From a virus: a stretch of DNA of 38,776 bases. The translations under genes were made by a program, and so were the position numbers. The notes under the pieces were generated by a model. That model was given only the letters and a program-made list of their open reading frames with translations, was not told where the DNA came from and made no database searches. This document shows positions 8,008-16,333 of the stretch, one piece after another. How positions within the stretch are numbered: position 1 is the first letter of the stretch; each line of letters begins with the position of its first letter. Where the stretch lies: IMG/VR virus record IMGVR_UViG_3300044998_000308, positions 1-38,776 of that record; one strand, 5' to 3'.

Positions 8008-8738
8008 AGCTCACGATCTGCACGGGCTGGTCGCCGGCCGGGTACCACGAATACGGCCGACGGTTCGCCGAGTCATTCGCACGGCACTGGCCAGAGTCGG
8101 TCGAGCTGGTGGTCTACGGCGAGGAACCCGTACCGCTGCCCCGGGGCACGTTCCGGCCACTGTCGGACATCCCGGGGTGCGCCGAATGGCTGGCCGCCCA
8201 CGATGCGCCGCGTTACCGGGGGCACCGTGACGGCCCGGACTACAAATGGCGGCTGGACGCGTGGAAGTTCAGCCGGCAGGGGTTCATCCCGGCCGCGGCT
8301 GCTGCGGAGCTGCCGGACACCGGCACCCCGCAGTTTCTCGCGTGGCTCGACGGGGATGTCATCACGCACCGCAAGGTGCCCGAGGGCTGGCCGCAGCTAC
8401 TGCTGCCGCCGGGCTTCGACGTGGCCTATCTGGGCCGGCCGCCCAAGCACTCCGAGATTGGATTCCAGCTCTACCGGCTGAACGGACCGGGGTCGCCTGC
8501 GCTGCGGCTGCTCGAAATGTTCCGCGAGCTGTACCTGTCGGGCGCGGTATTCCGGCTGCGCGAATGGCACAGCGCGTTCGTGTGGGATGAAGCCCGGGTG
8601 CGTAGCGGCGCCCGAGCATTCAACCTGACGCCGAACGGCCACGGCCACGTCTGGCACCAGTCGCCGCTGGCCCGCTACACCGACCATCTGAAGGGGAAGC
8701 GCAAAGCCTATGACCGCAGCCCAGAGCGCAGGCGATAG
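7992..8738 (+). CDS. GT-A-like glycosyltransferase
   Basis: 248 residues from ATG at 7992; a TTG at 8004 forming a TTGA overlap with the previous stop is an alternative. LTICTGWSPAGYHEYG resembles the first strand and donor-binding loop of GT-A enzymes. YKWRLDAWKFSR precedes AWLDGDV with a DGD metal-binding motif (residues 120-122), and a later GHGHVWHQSPL carries histidines near the expected third ligand. It is predicted to transfer a sugar from a nucleotide donor. It overlaps the next gene by 29 bases. Family assignment comes from motif layout only. Confidence 0.7.
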   Translation: MGAALKLTICTGWSPAGYHEYGRRFAESFARHWPESVELVVYGEEPVPLPRGTFRPLSDIPGCAEWLAAHDAPRYRGHRDGPDYKWRLDAWKFSRQGFIPAAAAAELPDTGTPQFLAWLDGDVITHRKVPEGWPQLLLPPGFDVAYLGRPPKHSEIGFQLYRLNGPGSPALRLLEMFRELYLSGAVFRLREWHSAFVWDEARVRSGARAFNLTPNGHGHVWHQSPLARYTDHLKGKRKAYDRSPERRR

Positions 8739-9495
8739 CGGGCCGCTGACCGTCTACGTCGGCTGGGACCCGCGCGAGGTCGCAGCCTTCGACGTAACGG
8801 TGGCCACGCTGAAGGCCCGGGCGTCCGTCCCGGTCCGCGTGGTTCCGCTGAAACGCCGGCGGCTCGAGCGTGCCGGCCTGCTGACACGGGTGGTGCAGCC
8901 CGTAGCGGCGGGTGACCGGCGGCTGGTCAGCGGCCGCTGGTACACGTTCCCGGCCGGCACGCTCTGGGATGTCACCAGCGGCGCCCCGATGGCCACCGAG
9001 TTCGCGGTTTCCCGGTTTCTCGTGCCGGCGCTGGCCCAGTCCGGCTGGGCGCTGTTCGTCGACTGCGACGTCGTGTTTCTCGGCGACGTGGCCGAGCTGC
9101 TTGAGGTGGCCGACCCGCAATACGCCGTGCAGGTGGTCAAGCACGGCGAGCTTCCCGGCGAAGGGCTGAAAATGGACGGGCAGCCGCAGCTGGCCTACCC
9201 GCGGAAAAACTGGTCGTCGGTGGTGCTCTGGAACTGCGACCACGCCGGGAACCGGCGCCTGACGCTACGTGAGGTCAACGGCTGGCCGGGCCGGGACCTG
9301 CACGCGTTCCGGTGGCTCGCCGACGAACATATCGGCAGCCTGCCGGCCGGCTGGAATTGGCTGGTCGGGGTGCAGCCTCGCCCGCCCGACCCGAAGGTGG
9401 CACACTTCACGCTCGGCGGGCCATGGCTGCCCGGGTGGAAAGGTGCCGAGCATGACCAGCTCTGGGTATCAGCTGCGGCGACTGTTCGGCCCTGA
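8710..9495 (+). CDS. GT8-like glycosyltransferase
   Basis: 261 residues. LTVYVGWDPREVAAFDVTVATL at the start and TEFAVSRFLVPAL followed by ALFVDCDVVFLGD (DCD at 118-120) give the strand, helix and DxD arrangement of retaining GT-A glycosyltransferases close to family 8. A late VAHFTLGGPW supplies the histidine and glycine loop typical of the third metal ligand. It is the last gene of the cassette and overlaps the head-tail connector gene by 44 bases, so it is made from the structural-gene transcript. Confidence 0.8.
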   Translation: MTAAQSAGDSGPLTVYVGWDPREVAAFDVTVATLKARASVPVRVVPLKRRRLERAGLLTRVVQPVAAGDRRLVSGRWYTFPAGTLWDVTSGAPMATEFAVSRFLVPALAQSGWALFVDCDVVFLGDVAELLEVADPQYAVQVVKHGELPGEGLKMDGQPQLAYPRKNWSSVVLWNCDHAGNRRLTLREVNGWPGRDLHAFRWLADEHIGSLPAGWNWLVGVQPRPPDPKVAHFTLGGPWLPGWKGAEHDQLWVSAAATVRP

Positions 9496-10078
9496 AGTCG
9501 AGCCGATCACCGTCGCCGAGGCGAAGGCCCACTGCCGGGTCGACGCCGACCTGACGGCCGAGGACGACCTGTTCGCCGGCTGGATTACCGCGGCCCGGGA
9601 GCTGGCCGAGGATTACACGAAGCGCACGTTCTGCGAGTCCGTGTGGGAACTGTGGCTGGACGATTTCCCGCGCTTTTCCGATGACCTGCGGGTGGTCCTG
9701 CCGATGGGCGCCCCGTTCGTCGCCGTCGAGTCCGTGTCCTACCTGTCGACGAATGGCGACCGCGTCGAGCTGGCCGGGTATGAGGTCCTGCCAGACGAAC
9801 CGCCAGCCATCCGGCCGTCCCCGTGGACCGTCTGGCCCGTCGTGAGCTGCGCCGCCGGGGCCGTCCGGGTCCGGTACCGGGCCGGCTACGTCGGCGAGGG
9901 GTCGCCGGCCGGGGCCGAGGCGGTACCGCAGCGCGTCAAGCAGGCCCTGCGGATGCTGGTGGGGCACTGGTACGCGAACCGGGAAAGCGTGACCGCCGGC
10001 GGCTCGACCGGCGCTGCGCCTGTCGAGGTGCCATACAGTTTCGAGCGGGCGCTCGACCCGCTGCGGGTGTACCCGTGA
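9452..10078 (+). CDS. Head-tail connector protein (HK97 gp6-like)
   Basis: 208 residues from ATG at 9452. PITVAEAKAHCRVDADLTAEDDLFAGWITAARELAEDYTKR is the characteristic N-terminal helix pair of gp6-like connectors (phage_QLRG/TIGR02215 type). A middle beta region (VVLPMGAPFVAVESVSYL) and VPQRVKQALRMLVGHWYANRE match the family C-terminus. It forms the ring below the portal. Position before the adaptor genes agrees. Confidence 0.88.
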   Translation: MTSSGYQLRRLFGPEVEPITVAEAKAHCRVDADLTAEDDLFAGWITAARELAEDYTKRTFCESVWELWLDDFPRFSDDLRVVLPMGAPFVAVESVSYLSTNGDRVELAGYEVLPDEPPAIRPSPWTVWPVVSCAAGAVRVRYRAGYVGEGSPAGAEAVPQRVKQALRMLVGHWYANRESVTAGGSTGAAPVEVPYSFERALDPLRVYP

Positions 10079-10215
10079 GCTGCCGACCCTGCGAACAGGC
10101 CCGGCGGTACCTGCCGGCGCCGGTGGCCGGCTTCCTGCGCGCCGTCGAGGCCCGGCAGCTGGCTCGCGCCGCGCGCCGGGCCCAGAAACGCGCGGCCAAG
10201 GCCGCGAAGGGCTGA
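10075..10215 (+). CDS. Small basic hypothetical protein
   Basis: 46 residues starting at a GTG that overlaps the previous stop (GTGA). Two cysteines (SCRPCEQ) near the start and a very Arg/Lys/Ala-rich helical end (RRAQKRAAKAAKG). It fits exactly between two connector genes. Role unknown. Confidence 0.55.
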   Translation: MSCRPCEQARRYLPAPVAGFLRAVEARQLARAARRAQKRAAKAAKG

Positions 10216-10218
10216 TCC

Positions 10219-10590
10219 GTGCAGGCCGGGCGACTGCGCCACCGGATCACGATTCAGCAGGCCGTCGACGTGAAAACGGCCACGGGGGCCGTGCGGACCG
10301 AGTACGTGGACTGGCTCGAGACGTGGGCCGAGGTCGCCCCGCTGACGCCGCGCGAGTTCTGGGCCGCCCAGCAGGTGCAAAGCGACATCACTGCCAAGGT
10401 GCGGGTCCGGTACCGTCCGGGCATGAACGCGAAAATGCGGGTGCGCCACCAGCGGGAAGCGGGTAGTCCGTCCGTCGTCGACGTGTACGACGTTGAGGGG
10501 CCGCCGGTCGAGGTTGAGGGCCGGCGCTGGGAAGTATGGCTTATGTGCCGCCGGCGGGACGCCGAGGGCTTCCGGAGCGGGAACCCGTAA
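10219..10590 (+). CDS. Head-tail adaptor / joining protein
   Basis: 123 residues from GTG. GRLRHRITIQQ, the tryptophan-rich WLETWAEVAPLTPREFWAAQQ and VRYRPGMNAKMRV are the family signature of the small head-tail joining proteins (SPP1 gp16/HK97 gp7-type). It joins the connector to the tail. Stop and next start share one base (TAATG). Confidence 0.9.
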   Translation: MQAGRLRHRITIQQAVDVKTATGAVRTEYVDWLETWAEVAPLTPREFWAAQQVQSDITAKVRVRYRPGMNAKMRVRHQREAGSPSVVDVYDVEGPPVEVEGRRWEVWLMCRRRDAEGFRSGNP

Positions 10591-11021
10591 TGCCGCTGGA
10601 AGGCGTCGCCGAGCTCGACCGGTTGCTGGCGCTGCTGCCGCAGGCGGTGCAGCCGAAGGTGCTGCGGAAGGCCGTGCGCGCCGGCATCCGCCCGGCCGAA
10701 AAACGGGCCAAGGCCACGGTGCCGGTCGGCACGGTGGCTCATCGGACCCGCAAGGGGCGGCTGGTGCCGCCCGGGTTCGCGAAGCGGTCAATCCGGGTGG
10801 TGACCAAGGCCGACCGGACCGGCCAGAAGGTCTCGGCGGCGCTGGGCGTGCGTCGGGATGCGTTCTACGCGGTGCAGTTCGTGGAACGCGGCACCAGCCG
10901 CCACCCGGCCCGCCCATGGCTGCGCCGGGCATTCGACGAAACGGTCGAGGCCCAGCAGAAGGCGCTGGCCGACAAGCTCCGGGCGGAAATCCTGAAGTTT
11001 GCGCGAGGCGCTAGACGATGA
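10590..11021 (+). CDS. HK97 gp10-like head-tail component
   Basis: 143 residues. GVAELDRLLALLP at the start, a basic helix around KRAKATVPVGT, then VQFVERGTSRHPARPWLRRAFDE, the hallmark of the gp10/tail-completion family. Its stop overlaps the following ATG (ATGA). Typical size and place in the head-tail junction block. Confidence 0.9.
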   Translation: MPLEGVAELDRLLALLPQAVQPKVLRKAVRAGIRPAEKRAKATVPVGTVAHRTRKGRLVPPGFAKRSIRVVTKADRTGQKVSAALGVRRDAFYAVQFVERGTSRHPARPWLRRAFDETVEAQQKALADKLRAEILKFARGARR

Positions 11022-11422
11022 GCGGGCCTAACCTGCACGAGTTCCTGACGGCCGTGCCCGCCGTGGCGGCCGTCGTCGGCGACCGGGTGTACCCGGACAT
11101 CATCCCGCAGCACGTCTACGACGAGGTTACCCGGTCCCCGTGCATCGTCTACCAGCGGCTCGGCGCCACGCGGTCGGCCACGTACTGCGGCCACGACCTG
11201 CTTGTGGCGGCGGCGATTCAGGTGGACCATTACGCGCAGGATTTCGACGCGGCTGTGCAGCTGGGGGACCTGACCCGGCAGGCCCTGCGGGACTACTCGG
11301 GTACCATGGGGACGGTGCGGGTCCGCTGGTGCCGGCTGGATAGCGAGACGCACTTGGTCGAGCCAGAGCCGGGGCTGTTCCGGCTATCGGCCGACTGGAC
11401 TATCTGGTACGTTGAAGCCTGA
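11018..11422 (+). CDS. Tail terminator / completion protein (DUF3168)
   Basis: 134 residues. Begins with LHEFLTAVPAVAAVVGDRVYPDIIPQ, continues with CIVYQRLG and ends with a beta-rich LFRLSADWTIWYV, matching DUF3168 tail-completion proteins. It is expected to cap the tail tube at the head-proximal end. It lies immediately before the tail tube gene. Confidence 0.85.
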   Translation: MSGPNLHEFLTAVPAVAAVVGDRVYPDIIPQHVYDEVTRSPCIVYQRLGATRSATYCGHDLLVAAAIQVDHYAQDFDAAVQLGDLTRQALRDYSGTMGTVRVRWCRLDSETHLVEPEPGLFRLSADWTIWYVEA

Positions 11423-11439
11423 CAACGGGGGAGGCCGCC

Positions 11440-11868
11440 ATGGCATCCGAAGATACCCTGCTCGGAAACGATTTCGCGTTTCAGCTCGGCGACGGCGGGT
11501 CGCCCGAGGCGTTCACGGACATGTGCGCCGCTGTCGACGTGTCCGGCATCGGTGCGGAAAAGCCGCTGGTCGACGTGACAAGCCTGTGCGACACGGCCCG
11601 CACGTACCGCAACGGCCTCGCCGACGGCATCGAGTTCCCGCTGGTGGTGAATTTCCAGCAGGGCGACGCCGCCACCCGTTCCGTCTACGCCAACTTCCGG
11701 AATGACACCGTGCGCACGTTCCGGCTCCGGCTGAAGGACACGCCGGGTGAGTATTTCGAGTTCCGGGCCATCGTCCGCGGGTGGACCCTGACGCCGCCTA
11801 TTGGCGAGAAGGCCACCATGACCTTCACGTTGAAGGTCACCGGGGATATTGAATGGGTGCAGGCGTAA
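11440..11868 (+). CDS. Major tail tube protein
   Basis: 142 residues with a strong GGGGGAGG site six bases before ATG. LGNDFAFQLGDGGSPEAF opens the beta-barrel seen in siphovirus tube proteins; TRTFRLRLKDTPGEYFEFRAIVRGW and the final MTFTLKVTGDIEW are typical. It is the main building block of the flexible tail. The 3' end overlaps the chaperone gene by 16 bases. Confidence 0.88.
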   Translation: MASEDTLLGNDFAFQLGDGGSPEAFTDMCAAVDVSGIGAEKPLVDVTSLCDTARTYRNGLADGIEFPLVVNFQQGDAATRSVYANFRNDTVRTFRLRLKDTPGEYFEFRAIVRGWTLTPPIGEKATMTFTLKVTGDIEWVQA

Positions 11869-12149
11869 CGCCCGTGCCGTTCAAGCTGCGCACCGAACGC
11901 GTCGAGGTCGGCGGCCACGTCATCGTGGTGCGGGAGCTGACCCACGGCGAGCGGCGGCGAATGGTCGAGGCCGCCGCAGCCGACCGGCTGGCCGTGCCAG
12001 AGCTGGTCGCATCGTTCGCGCTGGTGGACCCCGCGGTAGGGGTCGAGGATGTCGCCGGCTTGCCGGCGGCGATCGTCGACGCGGCGGTTTCCACCGCCCT
12101 GCGTTTGTCCGGCATGGACACTGACGACGCCCCGGAAAAAAAAGCCTGA
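11853..12149 (+). CDS. Tail assembly chaperone G
   Basis: 98-residue zero-frame product. VPFKLRTERVEVGGHVIVVRELTHGERRRMVE is the family start. It ends in EKKA where eight adenines (12136-12143) form an A AAA AAA slippery heptamer directly before the stop. As in lambda G/GT, a minority of ribosomes should shift back by one base here. The chaperone coats the tape measure protein during tail assembly and is absent from mature virions. Confidence 0.85.
   Translation: MGAGVTPVPFKLRTERVEVGGHVIVVRELTHGERRRMVEAAAADRLAVPELVASFALVDPAVGVEDVAGLPAAIVDAAVSTALRLSGMDTDDAPEKKA
12137..12143 (+). other. -1 programmed frameshift site
   Basis: Zero-frame codons GAA AAA AAA GCC TGA carry the heptamer A AAA AAA. 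A -1 shift gives AGC CTG ACG CAT and stays open to 12511. The position, two codons before the zero-frame stop and between chaperone and tape measure genes, is the standard siphovirus arrangement. Confidence 0.85.
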
Positions 12150-12511
12150 CGCATGAACAGCTGCTGCGGTGCCGGGTCGCGGCACTGCTCGGCATGCCAC
12201 CATCCGCGGTCGACGACCTGCCAGCAGCCGACCTGATCCTGCTCGACCGGTACTGGCAGGCCGAACCGTGGGGTCCGTGGCGGGATAACCTGCACGCGGC
12301 TATCATCGCCCGGGAGGTCCGCCGGCCGTACCTGCGCAGGGGCGCGAAGAACCCGCTGGACGACTTCATGGTGATGCAGCCGGCACGCCGGGCCGAGCTG
12401 GCCGCGGAACAGGCCCGGGCCGCATCCGCTGCGCTGGTGGACATGCTGCGGGCCGTGGCCCGCAAGAGGGGCGCCGGTGACCGACCTAGCAAAACTAGTC
12501 GTCCGACTTGA
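12143..12511 (+). CDS. Tail assembly chaperone T extension (made as GT by -1 frameshift)
   Basis: 122 residues read only after the frameshift, giving a GT fusion of about 219 residues. EPWGPWRDNLHAAIIAREVRR and NPLDDFM match the DUF4035/T-like domain that contacts the tape measure. The stretch has an internal ATG at 12194 but no clear ribosome site, so independent translation is unlikely. It overlaps the tape measure start by 35 bases. Confidence 0.82.
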   Translation, partial: SLTHEQLLRCRVAALLGMPPSAVDDLPAADLILLDRYWQAEPWGPWRDNLHAAIIAREVRRPYLRRGAKNPLDDFMVMQPARRAELAAEQARAASAALVDMLRAVARKRGAGDRPSKTSRPT

Positions 12512-14351
12512 AGCCGAAACGGCCCGCTACCAGTCAGAGCTAGAAAAGGCCCGCAAGGGCCTCGGCAGTTTCCAGCGGGGCGTCGACGGCCAGCTGCGCA
12601 AGGTGCAGCAGGCGTTCGCCGCCACGGCCGCGGCCGCCGTCGCCGGCTTCGGGGCGCTGGTCAAAGGCGCGGTGGATGCTGCCGACCAAACGGGCAAGCT
12701 GGCTCAGAAGGTCGGCGTCAGCACCGAGAGTCTTTCCCAGCTGGGGTTCGCCGCCGGTCAGTCCGGCACCGACATCAAGGGCCTCGAGAACGGCCTGAAG
12801 GCGCTGAGCCGGGTTGCCGTCGAATCGAGTACCGGCAGCAAGCAAGCGGCCGAGGCGTTCGCGGCGCTCGGCATCAGTGCGACCGATGCGAACGGGCAGG
12901 TGCGCGGCACCGAGGAGCTGCTGCTCGACATCGCCGACAAGTTCAGCCAGTTCGAGGATAGCGCCAGCAAAGCGGCGCTGGCTCAGCGGCTATTCGGTCG
13001 CGCCGGCCTCGAGCTGATCCCGCTACTGAACAACGGTCGCGACGGCATCGAGGCCCTGAAAAAGCAGGCCGATGCGCTCGGCCTGACCATCACCGACAAA
13101 ACGGCCAAAGCAGCCGCGCTGTTCAACGACTCGCTGGACGTGCTGCGCTCCCGGGTTGTGGGCCTCGCCCGGCAGACGGCGGCCGACCTGCTCCCGGCGC
13201 TCGCCGAGGCGGTCGACGGGTTCGCAAAGTCGGCGACGGGCGCCGCCGAGTTCGACCTAGCGGGCAAGGTACTGGCGAACGGCCTGCGGCTGCTGGTGAC
13301 GGTCGGGTTCGCGACGTTCCGCACGTTCGCCGACATCGGCCGATCGCTGGGCGCGCTGGCGGCGTCGGCCGTAGCGTTCGCGCGTGGTGAATGGACCGAG
13401 GCGCGCGACATCATCGTGCAGGCGGTCGAGGATCAGAAGAAGGCCACCGCTGACGCGAACATGTTCCTCGACAAGCTCTGGGCCGACACCGGCGCCCGGA
13501 TCGTCGAGACTGCAAAGGCCAACGACGCCGAGCTGAAAAAGACACTGATTTTCGGCGGTGGCGCCGGTGCGGGCGGCGGGCTTCAGGAAATCAGCGTCGG
13601 CGCCAAGAAGATAGAGCTGGGGCCGATCGAGCAGTTCTATCGTGAGCTGGATGAGCTGACCAAAACAAGCAGCGAAAAGCAGCTCGACCGGTTCAATGAG
13701 GTCAAGGCGGCACTGGATCAGCTGTACCGCGACGGGATCATCGGCGCCGAGATTTACAACGCCCGGCTGGGCGAGGCCGTCGACCGGCTGCTTCCGGAAA
13801 TGGAGGTGAAGGTCAAGAAGCTCACGGACGAAACGAAGAAGTCGACCGATGAGCTAACCGAGTACGTCCGGCAGGCGCAGCGGAACACGGTCGACATTAT
13901 CGCCGACGGGCTGCGCGAGGGCTTCGACGGCGGCGTGCGGGGGATTCTGCGCAGTGTAGCCGACATGCTGGTGGACATCACGGCGCAGATAGTGGCCGCC
14001 GATCTAGGGCGGCGCCTGTTCGGCGATATGAGCGCCGGGTCCAGCGGCGGCGGGATCGGTGGCTGGATCGGCAAGGCGCTGGGCGGGCTCGGCGGGCTGT
14101 TCGGTGGCTCGCGTGATAGCGGCGGCCGCGGCATGCCGGGTATGTCCTACCTGATCGGCACTGGCGCGCAGCCGGAACTGTTCGTGCCAGACTCCGCGGG
14201 AACGTTCGTGCCTGCCGGTGCCGGCGGCATGACGGTGAACAACTACTTCACGGTGCAGGCCCCGCAGGGCGCCATCACGCGGCAGACGGAAAGCCAGATA
14301 GCCGCCGCCGCCGCGCGAGGCATCGGCACCGCCGCCCGGCGGAACAACTGA
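12477..14351 (+). CDS. Tail tape measure protein
   Basis: 624 residues from GTG. The N-terminus LAKLVVRLEAETARYQSELEKARKGL is a coiled coil, followed by an Ala/Gly-rich hydrophobic segment and long helices (LAQKVGVSTESLSQL, ALAQRLFGRAGLELIPLL). The C-terminus GMPGMSYLIGTGAQPELFVPDSAGTFVPAG is the lambda-like tape measure ending. By the usual ratio of about 0.15 nm per residue the tail would be near 90-95 nm, which is short. It scaffolds tail polymerisation and is probably ejected with the DNA. Confidence 0.92.
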   Translation: MTDLAKLVVRLEAETARYQSELEKARKGLGSFQRGVDGQLRKVQQAFAATAAAAVAGFGALVKGAVDAADQTGKLAQKVGVSTESLSQLGFAAGQSGTDIKGLENGLKALSRVAVESSTGSKQAAEAFAALGISATDANGQVRGTEELLLDIADKFSQFEDSASKAALAQRLFGRAGLELIPLLNNGRDGIEALKKQADALGLTITDKTAKAAALFNDSLDVLRSRVVGLARQTAADLLPALAEAVDGFAKSATGAAEFDLAGKVLANGLRLLVTVGFATFRTFADIGRSLGALAASAVAFARGEWTEARDIIVQAVEDQKKATADANMFLDKLWADTGARIVETAKANDAELKKTLIFGGGAGAGGGLQEISVGAKKIELGPIEQFYRELDELTKTSSEKQLDRFNEVKAALDQLYRDGIIGAEIYNARLGEAVDRLLPEMEVKVKKLTDETKKSTDELTEYVRQAQRNTVDIIADGLREGFDGGVRGILRSVADMLVDITAQIVAADLGRRLFGDMSAGSSGGGIGGWIGKALGGLGGLFGGSRDSGGRGMPGMSYLIGTGAQPELFVPDSAGTFVPAGAGGMTVNNYFTVQAPQGAITRQTESQIAAAAARGIGTAARRNN

Positions 14352-14352
14352 C

Positions 14353-15003
14353 ATGCTTCAACCCGACACGCTCGAAATTTTCCCGACGTGCCCGACCTAC
14401 GGGTTCACCAGCGAGCCGCGGTATCTGGTCAAGATTGTGGCGCGCGAGGGCGGCTTCGAGCGGCGAACCCGGAAATGGTCCCGGCCGCTGCACCGTTACG
14501 TGGCGGTTCCGCTGGGCGACCGTTCCGCGGCGGACGTGCAGGAGGTGCTGTACTTCTGGCACGCGGTCGGCGGAATGTTCACGACGTTCCGGTTCCGCGA
14601 CTGGGCCGACTACAAGAGCTGCGCTGTACAGGATGAGCCGTCGCCGACGGATCAGCCGTTTACGTTCATTCCCGGCAGCCCCGGCGGCTACCAGCTGGTC
14701 AAGCGGTACACCGCCGGCAGCCTCGAGCAGCTGCGGGAAATCGTGAAGCCCGAGGGTGCCACGATCCGGGTGGCGAATGAGTTCGGGGTGGAGCAGCCGA
14801 GCAACCGCTGGATACTCGACGAAGCGACCGGACTGCTGCAGCCGATTGCCGGATTCGAGGGCACGCCGGCCAGCTGGGGCGGTCAGTTCTACGTGCCGGT
14901 GCGGTTCGATTCCGAGCTGCCCGTCGAAATCACGAACAAGCAGATACAGGCGGCAACGTTCGCGCTGGCCGAGGTCCGCGTCGAGCTGCCGTACGACCAA
15001 TGA
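14353..15003 (+). CDS. Distal tail protein, DUF2460 family
   Basis: 216 residues. EIFPTCPTYGFTSEPRYLVKIV and FERRTRKWSRPLHRY, then FWHAVGGMFTTFRFRDWADYKS and a closing VPVRFDSELPVEI, are the hallmarks of DUF2460 (gene transfer agent orfg12-like). The protein forms the ring at the tail end that holds the hub. It overlaps the next ATG by four bases (ATGA). Confidence 0.92.
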   Translation: MLQPDTLEIFPTCPTYGFTSEPRYLVKIVAREGGFERRTRKWSRPLHRYVAVPLGDRSAADVQEVLYFWHAVGGMFTTFRFRDWADYKSCAVQDEPSPTDQPFTFIPGSPGGYQLVKRYTAGSLEQLREIVKPEGATIRVANEFGVEQPSNRWILDEATGLLQPIAGFEGTPASWGGQFYVPVRFDSELPVEITNKQIQAATFALAEVRVELPYDQ

Positions 15004-15911
15004 GGGACATAGCGCCAGAGCTGGCCGCGACGATTGCCAGCGACACGCCCACGCTGTCCGTCTGCTGGCTGATCGAGAAGGGAAACGGCGAAAAAATCCG
15101 CGGCACTGACCACGACCGGGACATTCTGGTGGCGGTCGAGGGATCGCCGACGTACGGCCTCGCTGGCCTCTACCGGGCGCGGGCCAATATCACCGGCAGC
15201 GCCACGCAGCATTCGGCCGACCTGTCCCCGGACAATCTGGAAGTCGAAGGGGCCACCGATGACGCCGTGACCGGCGAGTTCGACGTATCGGTGGCGGAAA
15301 TTGAGGCGGGGGTGCTCGACCGGGCGCCGGTCACGGTGTTCGTCGTCGACTGGCGGAACCCAGACGCGGGCCAGCTGGTCATCAAGCGCGGCTGGCTCGG
15401 CGAAATCCTGCGCGACTCGGATAACCGCTACCGCACCGAGGTCCGCGGCCTGACCCAAGCGCTCAGCCAGAACATCGGCCAGACGTACGCCGAGCGCTGC
15501 AACGTCGTCGAGCTGGGCGACACGCGCTGCCGGTTCGACGTTGCAGCCGTGACGCGCACCGGGCAGGTGGGTTCAGTCACCAGTCGCCGGCAGTTCGTGC
15601 TGGCGGTCACTCCCAGCGGTGAGCCGCCCGTGCCGACGTATTGGAACGGCGGCAAGGTCCGCGGCATCACCGGGGCTAATCAGGGGTTCACGCGCGAGGT
15701 AAAGCGCGCCGTGTACTCGCTGGGCGGGGTCACCGTTGAGCTATGGGAAGAACTGCCGGACGACGTGGCGGTGCTCGACGTGTTCGAGCTGGTCCCCGGC
15801 TGCGATCGGCTGCTTGGCACGTGCCGGGACGTGTTCAACAACGTGGCTAACTTCCGCGGCTTCGGGGTGTTCGCGCCCGGGCGAGCTGCGCTTATCAAGG
15901 GACCGACGTGA
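15000..15911 (+). CDS. Tail hub protein, DUF2163 family
   Basis: 303 residues. The start (DTPTLSVCWLIEKGNGEKIRGTDHDRD), VSVAEIEAGVLDRAPVTVFVVDW, and LGEILRDSDNRYRTEVRGLTQALSQ with CNVVELGDTRC are family signatures of DUF2163 (GTA orfg13-like, phage_BR0599 type). Several cysteines (CNVVELGDTRC, GCDRLLGTC) are grouped as in homologues whose hub is reported to hold an iron-sulfur cluster; whether it does here is untested. The GTG of the next gene overlaps its stop. Confidence 0.92.
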   Translation: MRDIAPELAATIASDTPTLSVCWLIEKGNGEKIRGTDHDRDILVAVEGSPTYGLAGLYRARANITGSATQHSADLSPDNLEVEGATDDAVTGEFDVSVAEIEAGVLDRAPVTVFVVDWRNPDAGQLVIKRGWLGEILRDSDNRYRTEVRGLTQALSQNIGQTYAERCNVVELGDTRCRFDVAAVTRTGQVGSVTSRRQFVLAVTPSGEPPVPTYWNGGKVRGITGANQGFTREVKRAVYSLGGVTVELWEELPDDVAVLDVFELVPGCDRLLGTCRDVFNNVANFRGFGVFAPGRAALIKGPT

Positions 15912-16333
15912 TAACCGGCGCGCAGATTGCGGCCGCCGCGCAATCATGGGTTGGCGTCCCGTTTCTGCATCAGGGCCGCAACCGGCAGGGGGTCGACTGC
16001 GCGGGCCTGATAGTGGCCGTGCTGCGCGAGGTCGGCTGGTTCCACCCCGACTTCCGCGACTACCCGCGCTACGGCCGAGCGCCGCAGGTTGCGCTGCGCG
16101 AGGCCGTCGAGCGCATCGGCCAGCCGACCGCCACGCCGGCGCCGGGCGTCGTGTGCCTGATCCGCTGGCCACGCGAGCGGATGGCATCGCACATCGGCTG
16201 GCTGACCGGCGGCACGCTGGTGCACGCGAACGGGCAGGCGCGGCGGGTGGTCGAGCACGGGTACCGCGGGAACTGGGTCCGGGATACCGTCGCGCTGTAC
16301 CGGCTGACCGGGGTGGACTACGGCGATGAGTAA
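15908..16333 (+). CDS. NlpC/P60 tail peptidase
   Basis: 141 residues. The catalytic cysteine lies in RQGVDCAGL (Cys31), with histidines in RMASHIGW (His95) and LVHAN (His106), giving the papain-like NlpC/P60 triad. It is the single-domain form used at the tail tip to cut peptide bonds in peptidoglycan during DNA entry. It overlaps the following hub gene by eight bases. Confidence 0.92.
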   Translation: MITGAQIAAAAQSWVGVPFLHQGRNRQGVDCAGLIVAVLREVGWFHPDFRDYPRYGRAPQVALREAVERIGQPTATPAPGVVCLIRWPRERMASHIGWLTGGTLVHANGQARRVVEHGYRGNWVRDTVALYRLTGVDYGDE

